Below, piece after piece: positions 25,043 through 33,753 of a stretch of DNA of 64,000 bases. The DNA is from CAVYXF01 sp963772335 (GTDB taxonomy: Bacteria; Pseudomonadota; Alphaproteobacteria; Rhizobiales; Rhodomicrobiaceae): contig CAVYXF010000003.1 in assembly GCA_963772335.1 (NCBI GenBank), forward strand, positions 868,001 to 932,000. Reading direction: 5' to 3'. The notes below the pieces were generated by a model. It saw only the letters and a list, made by a program, of their open reading frames with translations. It was not told the origin of the DNA and ran no database searches. A program made the translations under genes and the position numbers. Each line of letters starts with the position of its first letter. The stretch's first letter is position 1.

Positions 25043-25867
25043 TTACTTGGCTTTCGCGCTGGCTTCCTCGAGCCACTTGGTATTCTGGCCCAGCCACTTC
25101 TTCTCCAGCTCGAGCAGCTTGCCGCTCTTCAGCCAGTCGGCAACCATCTCGCTCATGAACTTGCCCCACGGGCCGTCCTTGTCTTCGCTTTTCACGGCCA
25201 AGCCCCACGGCAAGGGAGCGATGTCGAGCTGCACGACCTCGAAATCCTTCCATTTGTCGGCGTCGGCTTTCTTCTTGTAAATGAGCAGCACATCGTCATA
25301 GGCGAAGCCAACGCACTGGCCGTTGAGCAGGGCCTGTTCGTTCTCAGGCACGCCCTTGAACGCCACCAGATCGGTCATGGTCATCTTGGACTGGATCTCG
25401 GTGTTATAGAACGAGCCCTGGATCGCGCAGACCGGCTTGCCCTTCAGGTCGGCGCCGGACTTGATGTTGGCGCTCTTGGCCGCAAGCAGGGCCACGCCGC
25501 TCGCATAGTAGTAAGGCTCGATGATGCCTACCGCCTTCTTGCGCTCGTCATTGACGCTCATGGTGGCGATCATGAGGTCGGTTTTGCCCTGCTGCAGGAA
25601 CTGCATGCGGTTGGAGGCAACCACAGGTTCGAGCTGCACCTTGACGCCGAGCTTGTCGGCAACGAGCTTTGCCATATCGGGCTCCATGCCCACGATCTGA
25701 CCGGAGGGATCGCGGAAGCCATAAGGCGGATAATCGGCCTTCACGCCGACAACCAGAGTGCCCTTCTTTTTGATGTCCTCCAAGGCATCGGCGCGGGCAA
25801 CGCCCGTCAGCCAGCCGACCATAGCAGCGGCCATCACTAAAATCTTCACTGCGGATTTATAAGTCAT
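25043..25867 (-). CDS. amino-acid ABC transporter substrate-binding protein
   Basis: A 274-residue periplasmic protein of solute-binding family 3. Signal peptide of about 26 residues (VKILVMAAAMVGWLTGVARA). Mature part begins DALEDIKKKGTLVVGVKADYPPYGF, with GMEPDMAKLVADKLGVKV and VNDERKKAVGIIEPYYYASGVALL, the standard opening and hinge sequences of polar amino-acid binders (His/Arg/Glu type). First gene of the importer operon. Precise ligand unknown; the cysteine pair in GKPVCAIQGSF and NGQCVGFAYDD could form a disulfide. Confidence 0.92.
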   Translation of the reverse strand: MTYKSAVKILVMAAAMVGWLTGVARADALEDIKKKGTLVVGVKADYPPYGFRDPSGQIVGMEPDMAKLVADKLGVKVQLEPVVASNRMQFLQQGKTDLMIATMSVNDERKKAVGIIEPYYYASGVALLAAKSANIKSGADLKGKPVCAIQGSFYNTEIQSKMTMTDLVAFKGVPENEQALLNGQCVGFAYDDVLLIYKKKADADKWKDFEVVQLDIAPLPWGLAVKSEDKDGPWGKFMSEMVADWLKSGKLLELEKKWLGQNTKWLEEASAKAK

Positions 25868-26293
25868 TTCAATCCTCTTCTCCGCGTTGGCAATAATCTT
25901 CGCGCCTGTCGTCAGCGCTCGGGATGCAAGGCTTGCGCCATCCCCATATACCGAAACGCGCCCCCATGATGGTGCGCCGCAGCGGCTTTGTGCCTTACGA
26001 GATAAGGTGACCGGGATCGATCTCTTGGCGGGACGGTCTCAATTCCTGCATGCGACAAATTCCGACATCCGGTGAGAATACACAAGTCTCCTTTTTGGTG
26101 AAAAGTGCTAGAGACCATTTAGGCGATGCCTGGATTTCCGCGCCACCTCCGGCTCTTACGGCAGGATCTGCAGATCGGCCCAGGCTACTTGGGAATGCAA
26201 CAAGGCAAGCACTCGGGCAGAGCAAGATCAGCAACCTCGCAGAGTCTGATCGGATCTCATTAATTTTGCTTATGCCATGCAGATCGCCAGAGA
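25868..26293. other. divergent intergenic region, no gene seen
   Basis: About 425 bases between the amino-acid importer and the sarcosine oxidase operon, which diverge. It must hold both promoters. I looked for a glycine riboswitch, which would suit a sarcosine operon, and did not find its conserved pattern. Short open frames here have no ribosome site or domain. Confidence 0.5.
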
Positions 26294-26311
26294 ATGCGCT
26301 ATGTCCAGGTG

Positions 26312-27571
26312 ATGACCAGAAAATACTCGGCCTATCGTTTGCTTCGCGAGGCGCTCCGCGGCAACCGCGGCTGGGAGCGCGCCTGGCGTGATCCCGAGCC
26401 CCAGCCCTGCTATGACGTGGTGATCGTCGGCGGTGGTGGGCATGGGCTCGCCTCCGCCTATTATCTCGCCAAGCTGCATGGCGTGAAGAATGTCGGCGTC
26501 CTCGAGAAGGGCTGGCTTGGGGGTGGCAATACCGGGCGCAATACCACGATTGTGCGCTCCAATTATCTGCTGCCGGAGAATGCGAACTTTTACGAGCATT
26601 CGATGAAGCTGTGGGAGGGCCTTAGCCAGGACCTCAACTTCAACGTGATGTTCTCCCAGCGCGGTGTCCTTAACCTCGCCCATTCCGACGGGCAGATGGA
26701 CGCCTACGCCCGGCGTGGCAATGCCATGCGGCTCGCCGGCATCGATGCGGAACTGCTGACGCGCGAGGAGGTGCAGCGCATGGTGCCGCATCTCGACTTT
26801 TCCGAGAATGCGCGCTTCCCGATCTATGGTGGCCTTCTGCAGCACCGCGCCGGCACCGCGCGTCACGACGCGGTGGCCTGGGGATATGCCCGCGCCGCGG
26901 ATGCGCTCGGCGTCGACATCATCCAGAACTGCGAAGTCGTCGGTTTCCGCCGCGAAGACGGCCGCATCACCCATGTCGAGACCACGCGCGGGGCGATCCG
27001 CGCCGGCAAGATCGGGCTGGCTGTCGCCGGGCATACATCGCAGGTGGCGGCACTCGCGGGTCTCAAGCTGCCGATCGAGAGCTATGCGCTGCAGGCTTTC
27101 GTCACCGAAGCGCTGAAGCCCTTCCTCGATACCGTGGTCACCTTCGGCGCCGGCCACTTCTATATCAGTCAGTCCGACAAGGGCGGGCTGGTGTTCGGCG
27201 GCGATCTCGACTTTTACAATTCCTACGCGCAGCGCGGCAATCTCGCCAACTGGGAGGACGTAGCCCGCGCAGGGCTAGCGCTGTTCCCGAGCCTCGGCCC
27301 GTTGCGGGTCCTGCGCTCCTGGGGCGGCATCATGGACATGACCATGGATGGCTCGCCGATCATCGGCAAGACGCCGATCGACAATCTCTTCATCAATGGA
27401 GGCTGGTGCTATGGCGGCTTCAAGGCGACGCCCGCCTCCGGCTGGGTGTTCGCCCACACCCTCGCGACCGGCGAGCCGCATGCGCTGAATGCCGCCTTCA
27501 CTCTCGATCGCTTCGAGACGGGCCGCCCTCTCGACGAGAAAGGCGCCGGCCCCAGCCCGGCACTGCACTAA
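26312..27571 (+). CDS. soxB: sarcosine oxidase subunit beta
   Basis: A 419-residue flavoprotein of the heterotetrameric sarcosine oxidase, which binds covalent FMN at the interface with alpha and noncovalent FAD and oxidises sarcosine to glycine. The N-terminus YSAYRLLREALRGNRGWERA and the dinucleotide motif VVIVGGGGHGLASAYYLAK are typical; RSNYLLPEN, FSQRGVLNLAHSD and DGSPIIGKTPIDNLFINGGW complete the family pattern. I chose ATG at 26312 because homologues start a few residues before YS; an ATG at 26294 is in frame. A long palindrome separates it from soxD. Confidence 0.95.
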   Translation: MTRKYSAYRLLREALRGNRGWERAWRDPEPQPCYDVVIVGGGGHGLASAYYLAKLHGVKNVGVLEKGWLGGGNTGRNTTIVRSNYLLPENANFYEHSMKLWEGLSQDLNFNVMFSQRGVLNLAHSDGQMDAYARRGNAMRLAGIDAELLTREEVQRMVPHLDFSENARFPIYGGLLQHRAGTARHDAVAWGYARAADALGVDIIQNCEVVGFRREDGRITHVETTRGAIRAGKIGLAVAGHTSQVAALAGLKLPIESYALQAFVTEALKPFLDTVVTFGAGHFYISQSDKGGLVFGGDLDFYNSYAQRGNLANWEDVARAGLALFPSLGPLRVLRSWGGIMDMTMDGSPIIGKTPIDNLFINGGWCYGGFKATPASGWVFAHTLATGEPHALNAAFTLDRFETGRPLDEKGAGPSPALH

Positions 27572-27592
27572 TTCGAGGCTCGGATGAAAGCA

Positions 27593-27687
27593 AAAGCCCC
27601 CTCACCCGGTCCCCTTCGGCGCCCGCCCTCTCCCGCGAGGGGAGAGGGCGGCGGACGGCGGAGCCGGACGCCGGGTGAGGGGGCTTT
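27593..27687. repeat. nested long palindrome between soxB and soxD
   Basis: A perfect 17-bp inverted repeat, AAAGCCCCCTCACCCGG at 27593-27609 and its complement at 27671-27687, encloses a second palindrome (CCCTCTCCC...GGGGAGAGGG). The whole can fold into one long hairpin. It belongs to the same repeat family as the copies at 21.65 and 24.1 kb and lies in the mRNA of the sox operon, where it could stabilise the upstream soxB message or attenuate. Confidence 0.85.
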
Positions 27688-27750
27688 GGCCTCAACATAC
27701 GATTTCCCTCTCGGCTTTAATCGACGCGATCATGCTGTAAAGGTCTTCGA

Positions 27751-28023
27751 ATGATCGTCATTCCCTGTCCGCATTGCGGACCCCGCAATCACGACGAGTT
27801 CACCCATGCTGGCGCAGCCGTCGGCGCGCCGCCGGCGCCCGATGCTCCGCTCGCCGCGTGGAGCGACTGGGTCTACGCCCGCGACAACCCGCGCGGTGCC
27901 CATCGTGAGCTCTGGCGGCATTCCCTCGGCTGCGGCGCCTACCTTGTCGTCGAGCGCGACACGCGCTCCCATGAGGTGCTTTCGGCCAGCTTTGCTTCGG
28001 ACGAGGCAGACCATGGCGCTTGA
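27751..28023 (+). CDS. soxD: sarcosine oxidase subunit delta
   Basis: A 90-residue zinc-binding subunit of sarcosine oxidase. MIVIPCPHCGPRNHDEF is the diagnostic N-terminus: C-P-H-C-G-x-R with D/N-E-F after it; zinc ligands are the two Cys, the distal His and the Cys in HSLGCGAYLVVERD. Delta folds against alpha and stabilises the complex. It overlaps the soxA start by 11 bases, indicating translational coupling. Confidence 0.95.
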   Translation: MIVIPCPHCGPRNHDEFTHAGAAVGAPPAPDAPLAAWSDWVYARDNPRGAHRELWRHSLGCGAYLVVERDTRSHEVLSASFASDEADHGA

Positions 28024-30967
28024 GCCCTTCCGTACGGCCACAGGGGGACAGATCGACCGGACTTGGCCGCTCGCTTTCCGCTTTGCAGGGCGGTCCTATA
28101 ATGGCTACGCTGGCGACACGCTTGCCTCGGCTCTGCTCGCGAACGGAGTGCATCTGGTCGGCCGCAGCTTCAAATATCACCGACCGCGCGGCGTGCTCTC
28201 GATCGGGTCTGAAGAGCCGAACGCGCTAGTAACGCTGCGCAAGGGCGGCGTCTCCGAGCCGAACACCCGCGCAACGATGGTTGAGCTTCACGATTGGCTG
28301 GAAGCCGATGCCCAGCATGCCTGGCCTTCGCTCGGCTTCGACATCGGCGCGGCGAATGGCTGGTTCTCCCCGTTGCTGATGGCAGGCTTCTACTACAAGA
28401 CGTTCATGGGACCCTTGCGCTCCTCCTGGATGTTTTACGAGGCGCGCATCCGCGCGGTCGCCGGGCTCGGTAAGGCCAGTCGCGCGCCCGACCCGAGCCA
28501 TTACGACAAGATGCACGCCCACGCCGAGGTGGTGGTCATTGGCGGCGGACCGGCGGGGCTCTCGGCAGCACTGACGGCTGCCGAAACCGGCCTGCGCGTT
28601 GTGCTCCTCGATGAGGCGCCGCGTCTGGGCGGCTGGCTGCTTCGTGAGCAGGACCGCATCGGGGATTATGCCGGCACGGAATGGGCGGCCGAAGCCGAGG
28701 CCCGGCTTGCCGGCATGCCCAACGTGACTGTGCTCACCCGCACCACCGCGTTCGGTCTGTTCGACGGCGGCACACTGGGGGCGGTGGAGCGCGTTAGTGA
28801 TCATCTCGGCAAAGTACCGGACGGGATGCCCCGGCAGCGCTTCTGGCTGATCCGTGCCAAGCGCATCGTGCTCGCTGCGGGGAGCATCGAGCAACCGCTC
28901 ACCTTCGCGGGCAATGATCGGCCGGGTGTAATGCTCGCTGGCGCCGTGCGCGGCTATCTCAACCAATATGGCGTGATCTGCGGCAGGCGTCTGGTCATTG
29001 CCACTGATAATGACAGCGGCTATCGCACCGCGCTTGATTGTCATGCCGCCGGTCTGAACGTGGAAGCCGTGGTCGATCGTCGCCGTGAGCCGGGGGGTAC
29101 GCTTATCGAAGCCGTGCGCAAGGCGAACATCGAGGTCATGCCGGGCGCGCAGATCGGCCGCACGCTTTATGGCAGCAAGCTCTACGGGGTGGAGGTGGCG
29201 CGCCCAGGCAAGACGGTGCAGTTTGTTAATTGTGATTGCCTGGCGATGTCCGGCGGCTGGGCTCCGACCCTGCACCTATCCAGCCATCTCGGCGGCCGGC
29301 CGGCCTTCGACGCCGCTGCCGGCGTATTCCTCCCCGCCGCTGCGGCAAACATGGACAACGCGGGCGCCTGTGCCGGTTTGTTTGCCCTCGATGAATGCCT
29401 TGCCAGCGGCCGGGAGGCTGGACGGCGCGCCGCACATGGCGCCGACATTCCCCCTCGCGCTGCTCCGACGGCGGCAACCCCGCGCGCCGCAGCCATTCGG
29501 CCCGTGCGCAAAGGGCGCAAAGCCTTCGTCGACTTTCAGAACGATGTGACCACGCAGGATATCAAGCTCGCGGTCCGTGAGGGCTATTCCTCGCCCGAGC
29601 ATCTGAAGCGGTACACCACCCTCGGCATGGGCACCGACCAGGGCAAGACCAGCAATTTGGCCGCGCTTGGGCTGCTCAACCGCGCCCGCAAAGCTCCGGC
29701 GAGCGGCACCGGTACGACCACCTTCCGCCCCCCTTATACGCCGGTTGCTTTCGGCGCGCTGGCGGGAATGGAGCGCGGACAGCATTATGCACCCCTCCGG
29801 CGCACGCCCATGCAGTCCTGGCACGAGGCACGAGGAGCGCCGATGGGCGAGGCGGGGCTGTGGCGCCGGCCGAAGGCCTATCCGCGCGCCGGCGAGGATA
29901 TCGCTGCCGCCGGCCAGCGCGAGGCGCTTGCCGTGCGCCGCGCGGTCGGCATCGTCGACGTCTCGACGCTGGGCAAGATCGAGGTGCAAGGACCTGATGC
30001 AGCCATCTTCCTCGACCGCATCTATTGCAACGCCGTCACCACGCTGAAGGTCGGCCGCACCCGCTATGGCGTGATGCTGCGCGAGGACGGCATGGTGCTC
30101 GACGACGGCACAATCGCGCGTCTTAGCGAAAACCAGTTCTACATCACCACGACCACGGCCGCCGCCGGCAAGGTGATGGATCACCTCGAGCGCTATGCCC
30201 AGGTGATCTGGCCAGACCTGCGGGTCCGGCTGACCTCTGTTAGCGACCAGTTCGGCGCGATTGCGGTTGCTGGGCCCAAATCGCGCGCGCTGCTGCTAAG
30301 GCTTGGCGGCGATATCGACCTCAGCGACAAGGCATTCCCCTACCCGTCCATCCGCACCGGCCTGCTTGGCGGCATCCCGGTCCGGATCTTGCGGGTCAGC
30401 TATTCCGGCGAGCGTGCCTATGAGCTCCACCTCGGCGCCGGCCATGCACTCGCCTGCTGGGAGATGCTGCTCGCCAAAGGCGCCGACCTCGGCGTGACGC
30501 CTTATGGCACCGAAGCGATGGGCGTGCTGCGCATCGAAAAAGGCCATGTCGCAGGCCCCGAGATCGACGGCCGCACCACACCCGGCGATCTTGGCCTTCG
30601 TAAAATGGTGCGCTGGGAGAAGGATTTCGTCGGCAAACGGCTGCTGGAGCGGCCGGCACTCAACGAAACCAGCCGGGCCAGCCTTGTCGGTCTCATTCCC
30701 GCGGATCGAGGGAGCCGGCTGCGGAGCGGCGCACAGCTGACCTTCGATGCGACCACGCCGCCGCCCGTAACCGCGGTTGGCCATGTGACCTCCGCCTGCT
30801 TCAGCCCGTCGATGGGCCATCCGATTGCGCTGGCGCTGGTTGAGAACGCGGAAAAGCTCGCTGGTGCCACACTGTATGCCCGTTTTCCACTGCGGGGTGA
30901 AACTGTGAAGGTGAAGGTTGTGCAGCCAGTGTTCGTCGATCCTGAGGGGAAGAGACTTCATGCTTGA
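28013..30967 (+). CDS. soxA: sarcosine oxidase subunit alpha
   Basis: A 984-residue multidomain subunit. N-terminal plug domain (RSYNGYAGDTLASALLANGVHLVGRSFKYHRPRG is the family opening), NAD/FAD Rossmann domain (VVVIGGGPAGLSAALTAAE near residue 178), and a C-terminal aminomethyltransferase (GcvT-like) half that transfers the methyl-derived C1 unit to tetrahydrofolate (GIVDVSTLGKIEVQGPDA, YGVMLREDGMVLDDGTIARL, GTEAMGVLRIEKGH). ATG at 28013 lies within soxD. Its stop overlaps the next start by 8 bases. Length and order match classical soxBDAG operons. Confidence 0.95.
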   Translation: MALEPFRTATGGQIDRTWPLAFRFAGRSYNGYAGDTLASALLANGVHLVGRSFKYHRPRGVLSIGSEEPNALVTLRKGGVSEPNTRATMVELHDWLEADAQHAWPSLGFDIGAANGWFSPLLMAGFYYKTFMGPLRSSWMFYEARIRAVAGLGKASRAPDPSHYDKMHAHAEVVVIGGGPAGLSAALTAAETGLRVVLLDEAPRLGGWLLREQDRIGDYAGTEWAAEAEARLAGMPNVTVLTRTTAFGLFDGGTLGAVERVSDHLGKVPDGMPRQRFWLIRAKRIVLAAGSIEQPLTFAGNDRPGVMLAGAVRGYLNQYGVICGRRLVIATDNDSGYRTALDCHAAGLNVEAVVDRRREPGGTLIEAVRKANIEVMPGAQIGRTLYGSKLYGVEVARPGKTVQFVNCDCLAMSGGWAPTLHLSSHLGGRPAFDAAAGVFLPAAAANMDNAGACAGLFALDECLASGREAGRRAAHGADIPPRAAPTAATPRAAAIRPVRKGRKAFVDFQNDVTTQDIKLAVREGYSSPEHLKRYTTLGMGTDQGKTSNLAALGLLNRARKAPASGTGTTTFRPPYTPVAFGALAGMERGQHYAPLRRTPMQSWHEARGAPMGEAGLWRRPKAYPRAGEDIAAAGQREALAVRRAVGIVDVSTLGKIEVQGPDAAIFLDRIYCNAVTTLKVGRTRYGVMLREDGMVLDDGTIARLSENQFYITTTTAAAGKVMDHLERYAQVIWPDLRVRLTSVSDQFGAIAVAGPKSRALLLRLGGDIDLSDKAFPYPSIRTGLLGGIPVRILRVSYSGERAYELHLGAGHALACWEMLLAKGADLGVTPYGTEAMGVLRIEKGHVAGPEIDGRTTPGDLGLRKMVRWEKDFVGKRLLERPALNETSRASLVGLIPADRGSRLRSGAQLTFDATTPPPVTAVGHVTSACFSPSMGHPIALALVENAEKLAGATLYARFPLRGETVKVKVVQPVFVDPEGKRLHA

Positions 30968-31527
30968 GCGCGTGCGCACATTGGCGCCGGGGGCAAGCCT
31001 CGCCTCTGCCTTCGGCAATTGGACCGGAACCGAGGCAAAGGGCCTGCGCATCAACGAAAGTCGGGGCCTCGCCATCATTGAGCTCGCGGCCTTCTCTCGC
31101 GGCGAGACGGCGCGCGAAACCCTCTCTCGGACACTCGGTGTCGTATTGCCCACTGCGGGCAACTCTATAGAGGCGGGCGGCATCGCGGCGCTTAGCGTTG
31201 GTCCTGGCCGCTGGCTCATTGTCGCCGCGGAAGCGCCAGCGGCGGGTCTAGCCCATGCCGCCGGCGGACATGGCGGCAATCACCGACCTCAGCCATGGCC
31301 GCGCGATCCTGACCCTCACCGGCCCCGAAGCGGTGCGCACGCTGGTGAAAGGCACCAGCATCGATCTCGATCCGAGCCGGTTCGGCGACGGCGCGGTCGC
31401 CGCGACCGTGCTCGCCCGCATGCCGGTGATCCTGTGGCGCCGCGAAACCAGCTACGATGTCATCATCGCGCGCAGCTATGCGATTTCCTTGCTAGACTGG
31501 TTGATCTCGTCCGCTCGAACCGGCTGA
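30960..31527 (+). CDS. soxG: sarcosine oxidase subunit gamma (frameshifted)
   Basis: About 188 residues after correcting one extra base near 31250. The first frame starts MLERVRTLAPGASLASAFGN and runs through GPGRWLIVAAEAP; the next frame carries ITDLSHGRAILTLTGPEAV, RTLVKGTSIDLDPSRF and YDVIIARSYAISLLDWL, the GcvT-fold C-terminal half of SoxG. The ATG at 30960 overlaps the soxA stop. Gamma is small, has no cofactor, and supports assembly. As written the chain would be read out of frame for its second half. All other sox genes are intact. Confidence 0.82.
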
Positions 31528-31594
31528 GGCCGTTCAGCGACTGAGAAAAGGGCTGCTACTGGCCCGAGCTGAGCGATGAGTGGAGCAGGCGCTG

Positions 31595-32455
31595 ATGAAA
31601 ATCGCAAAACCCAGATTTGTGCTGACGGTGTCCTGCCCGGACCAGCCCGGCATCGTCGCGGCAATTTCAGCCTGCCTGATGAGCCAGGAGTGTAACATCA
31701 CCGACAGCGCGCAGTTCGGCGATCCGGAAAGCTCGCGCTTCTTTATGCGCGTGTCCTTCTCCGCTCCGGACGGTCTCGGCCAGGAGAAGATCGAGGCGGC
31801 GTTTCAACCGATCTTCAAGCACTTCAAAATGGCGGCGCAAATCCATGACCTGGAGAAGCGCCCACGCGTGGTGCTCCTGGTGTCACGCTTCGGCCATTGC
31901 CTCAATGACCTGCTTTACCGTCATCGCATCGGCGCGCTGCCCATCGAAATTCCCGCCATCGTCTCCAACCACCGCGATTTCTACCAGCTGGCCGCCAGCC
32001 AGGATATTCCGTTCCACCATCTCCCCGTCACGGCGGAGACCAAGGTGCGGCAGGAGCGCCGGCTGCTCGAGCTGCTCGAGGAAGAGGGGGCCGATTTCGT
32101 CGTGCTGGCGCGCTATATGCAGGTGCTGTCGGATGAGCTCTGCGGCAAGCTCGAGGGCCGCGCCATCAACATCCACCATTCCTTCCTGCCCTCATTCAAG
32201 GGCGCGCGGCCCTATCATCAGGCGCATAAGCGGGGCGTGAAGCTGATCGGCGCGACCGCCCATTATGTGACCGCTCAGCTCGATGAAGGTCCGATCATCG
32301 AGCAGGAGGCCGTGCGCGTCGACCATGCCATGTCGCCCGACGATCTGATCGCCGCTGGCCGCGACATTGAGAGCCTTGTGCTCGCGCGCGCGGTCAAATG
32401 GCATGCCGAACATCGCATTTTGCTCAACGGCAACCGCACCGTGGTATTTCGCTAA
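31595..32455 (+). CDS. purU: formyltetrahydrofolate deformylase PurU
   Basis: A 286-residue enzyme hydrolysing 10-formyl-THF to formate and THF. N-terminal ACT domain (FVLTVSCPDQPGIVAAISACL) and C-terminal formyltransferase-fold catalytic domain with INIHHSFLPSFKGARPYHQA and the catalytic-type aspartate in AQLDEGPIIEQE. The ATG at 31595 has GGAG 12 bases upstream; a GTG at 31580 is an in-frame alternative. Next to sarcosine oxidase it would recycle folate after the methyl-derived C1 unit has been loaded, a pairing often seen in sarcosine and glycine-betaine catabolic loci. Confidence 0.94.
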   Translation: MKIAKPRFVLTVSCPDQPGIVAAISACLMSQECNITDSAQFGDPESSRFFMRVSFSAPDGLGQEKIEAAFQPIFKHFKMAAQIHDLEKRPRVVLLVSRFGHCLNDLLYRHRIGALPIEIPAIVSNHRDFYQLAASQDIPFHHLPVTAETKVRQERRLLELLEEEGADFVVLARYMQVLSDELCGKLEGRAINIHHSFLPSFKGARPYHQAHKRGVKLIGATAHYVTAQLDEGPIIEQEAVRVDHAMSPDDLIAAGRDIESLVLARAVKWHAEHRILLNGNRTVVFR

Positions 32456-32492
32456 ATACGCATTATAACTGAGGGGGAGAGGAGTTTTCCCC

Positions 32493-33701
32493 GTGGAAGC
32501 GCGGCCAGCGCATGCGGATTGCGATGTGATCTTTGCCGGAGGCGGATTGGCCTCGGGGCTCGCGGCCTATTTCCTCGCTCTCCTTAGACCGGATTTGCGT
32601 GTGCGCATCATTGAAGCCGGCGAGCGGCTTGGCGGCAACCACACTTGGTCGTTTCACGGCAGCGACCTCAGCCTTGAGCAACGCGCCTGGATCGCGCCTT
32701 TCATCGCGCATAGCTGGTCGGCCCAGGCTGTTCGCTTCCCCGAATTCGGCCGATCCCTGCCGCTCACCTATCATTCCGTCACGTCGGAAACGCTGCACCA
32801 GGCGCTTGTGTCCCGCTTCGGAGACGGCGTGCTCCTTAAGGCGCAGATCACCGGCCTCGCGAAGAATGAGGTCCATCTCGCAAGCGGCGAGATCATGCGC
32901 GCGGCCTGCATTATTGACGGGCGCGGCTATGCTCCCTCGCCGAGCCTTGTCCTTGGCTTTCAGAAGTTCCTCGGCCAGGAGGTGCGGTTGGCCGGGCGAC
33001 ATGGCGAGACTGCACCGGTCATCATGGATGCCGCCGTCAGCCAGGATGATGGCTATCGCTTTGTCTACACGCTTCCGCTCGCGCCCGACCGGCTGCTCAT
33101 TGAGGACACCTATTATGCGGACGGCGCGGAGCTGGATACGGGCCTCCTTCGCGCAAAGATCGCCCACTACGCCGCCGCGCGCGGCTGGCAGATCGCCGAG
33201 GTCGTCCGCGAGGAGCGTGGCGTGCTTCCCGTGGTGCTGGCGGGTGATATCGATGCGTTCTGGGCCGCCATTCCTGCCCATGAGGTCCCGATCGGGCTGC
33301 GTGCAGCGCTGTTCCATCCCACCACCGGCTATTCGCTGCCCGATGGGGTGCGTCTCGCCGACAAGCTGGGGCGCCTCCCTACACTCACCACCCGCGCGGT
33401 GCGCGCCCTTGTTGAAGAACATTCCAAGCGGCTCTGGCGGGAACGCGGCTTCTACCGCATGCTGAACCGGATGTTGTTCCTGGCAGCTGAGCCGGAGCAG
33501 CGCCGTGTCGTCCTGCAGCGCTTCTATCGCCTGCCGGAGGGCCTGATCGCCCGCTTCTATGCGGCATCTTCGACAAGCGCTGACAAGGCGAGGATCCTGA
33601 TCGGCCGTCCGCCGGTTTCTATCAGACGAGCACTCGCATCTTTGCCCGAAGCCAGTGTGGCGCCTCGCAATTGCCGGCCAATATCGCGGCCAGGTTGGTA
33701 G
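32493..33701 (+). CDS. crtY: lycopene beta-cyclase CrtY
   Basis: A 402-residue flavoprotein that cyclises both ends of lycopene to beta-carotene. N-terminal dinucleotide motif VIFAGGGLASGLAAYFLA, then RLGGNHTWSFHGSDL (the family's N-H-T-W-S signature), LIEDTYYADG, GVLPVVLAGD and FHPTTGYSLPDGVRLAD. GTG start at 32493 preceded by GGGGGAGAGGAG. The C-terminal 30 residues (from about SVSIRRALAS) are less typical. It begins the carotenoid cluster, 37 bases after purU, and the next gene crtB follows on the same strand. Confidence 0.93.
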   Translation: MEARPAHADCDVIFAGGGLASGLAAYFLALLRPDLRVRIIEAGERLGGNHTWSFHGSDLSLEQRAWIAPFIAHSWSAQAVRFPEFGRSLPLTYHSVTSETLHQALVSRFGDGVLLKAQITGLAKNEVHLASGEIMRAACIIDGRGYAPSPSLVLGFQKFLGQEVRLAGRHGETAPVIMDAAVSQDDGYRFVYTLPLAPDRLLIEDTYYADGAELDTGLLRAKIAHYAAARGWQIAEVVREERGVLPVVLAGDIDAFWAAIPAHEVPIGLRAALFHPTTGYSLPDGVRLADKLGRLPTLTTRAVRALVEEHSKRLWRERGFYRMLNRMLFLAAEPEQRRVVLQRFYRLPEGLIARFYAASSTSADKARILIGRPPVSIRRALASLPEASVAPRNCRPISRPGW

Positions 33702-33715
33702 TTGGCAATTGCGAG
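33664..33715. repeat. 12-bp inverted repeat at the crtY/crtB junction
   Basis: CTCGCAATTGCC at 33664-33675 and its complement GGCAATTGCGAG at 33704-33715 surround 28 bases that include the end of crtY. The right arm is part of a longer element repeated upstream of crtZ. Confidence 0.75.
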
Positions 33716-33720
33716 ACAAG
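33698..33720 (+). promoter_or_regulatory. candidate operator upstream of crtB
   Basis: A 23-base stretch ending 33 bases before crtB reads GTAGT-T-GGCAATTGCGAGACAA. The same stretch with one or two changes occurs upstream of crtZ in the same orientation relative to the gene. The core GGCAATTGCG contains the palindrome GCAATTGC. It could bind a regulator of carotenoid genes; no known binding site is matched. Confidence 0.5.
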
Positions 33721-33753
33721 CGCCAGGCCAGACTAAAGGCGCATGAGAACCGG

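Noticed and set aside
25868..26293. Glycine riboswitch before the sarcosine oxidase operon
   Set aside because: Would make biological sense, but the conserved glycine-aptamer pattern is not seen.
28226..29275. Long minus-strand frame opposite soxA
   Set aside because: No start signal or domain; lies entirely within the well-supported soxA gene.
33698..33720. PpsR-type operator (TGT-N12-ACA) in the crt element
   Set aside because: The element begins TGT in one orientation but lacks ACA at the required distance in both copies.
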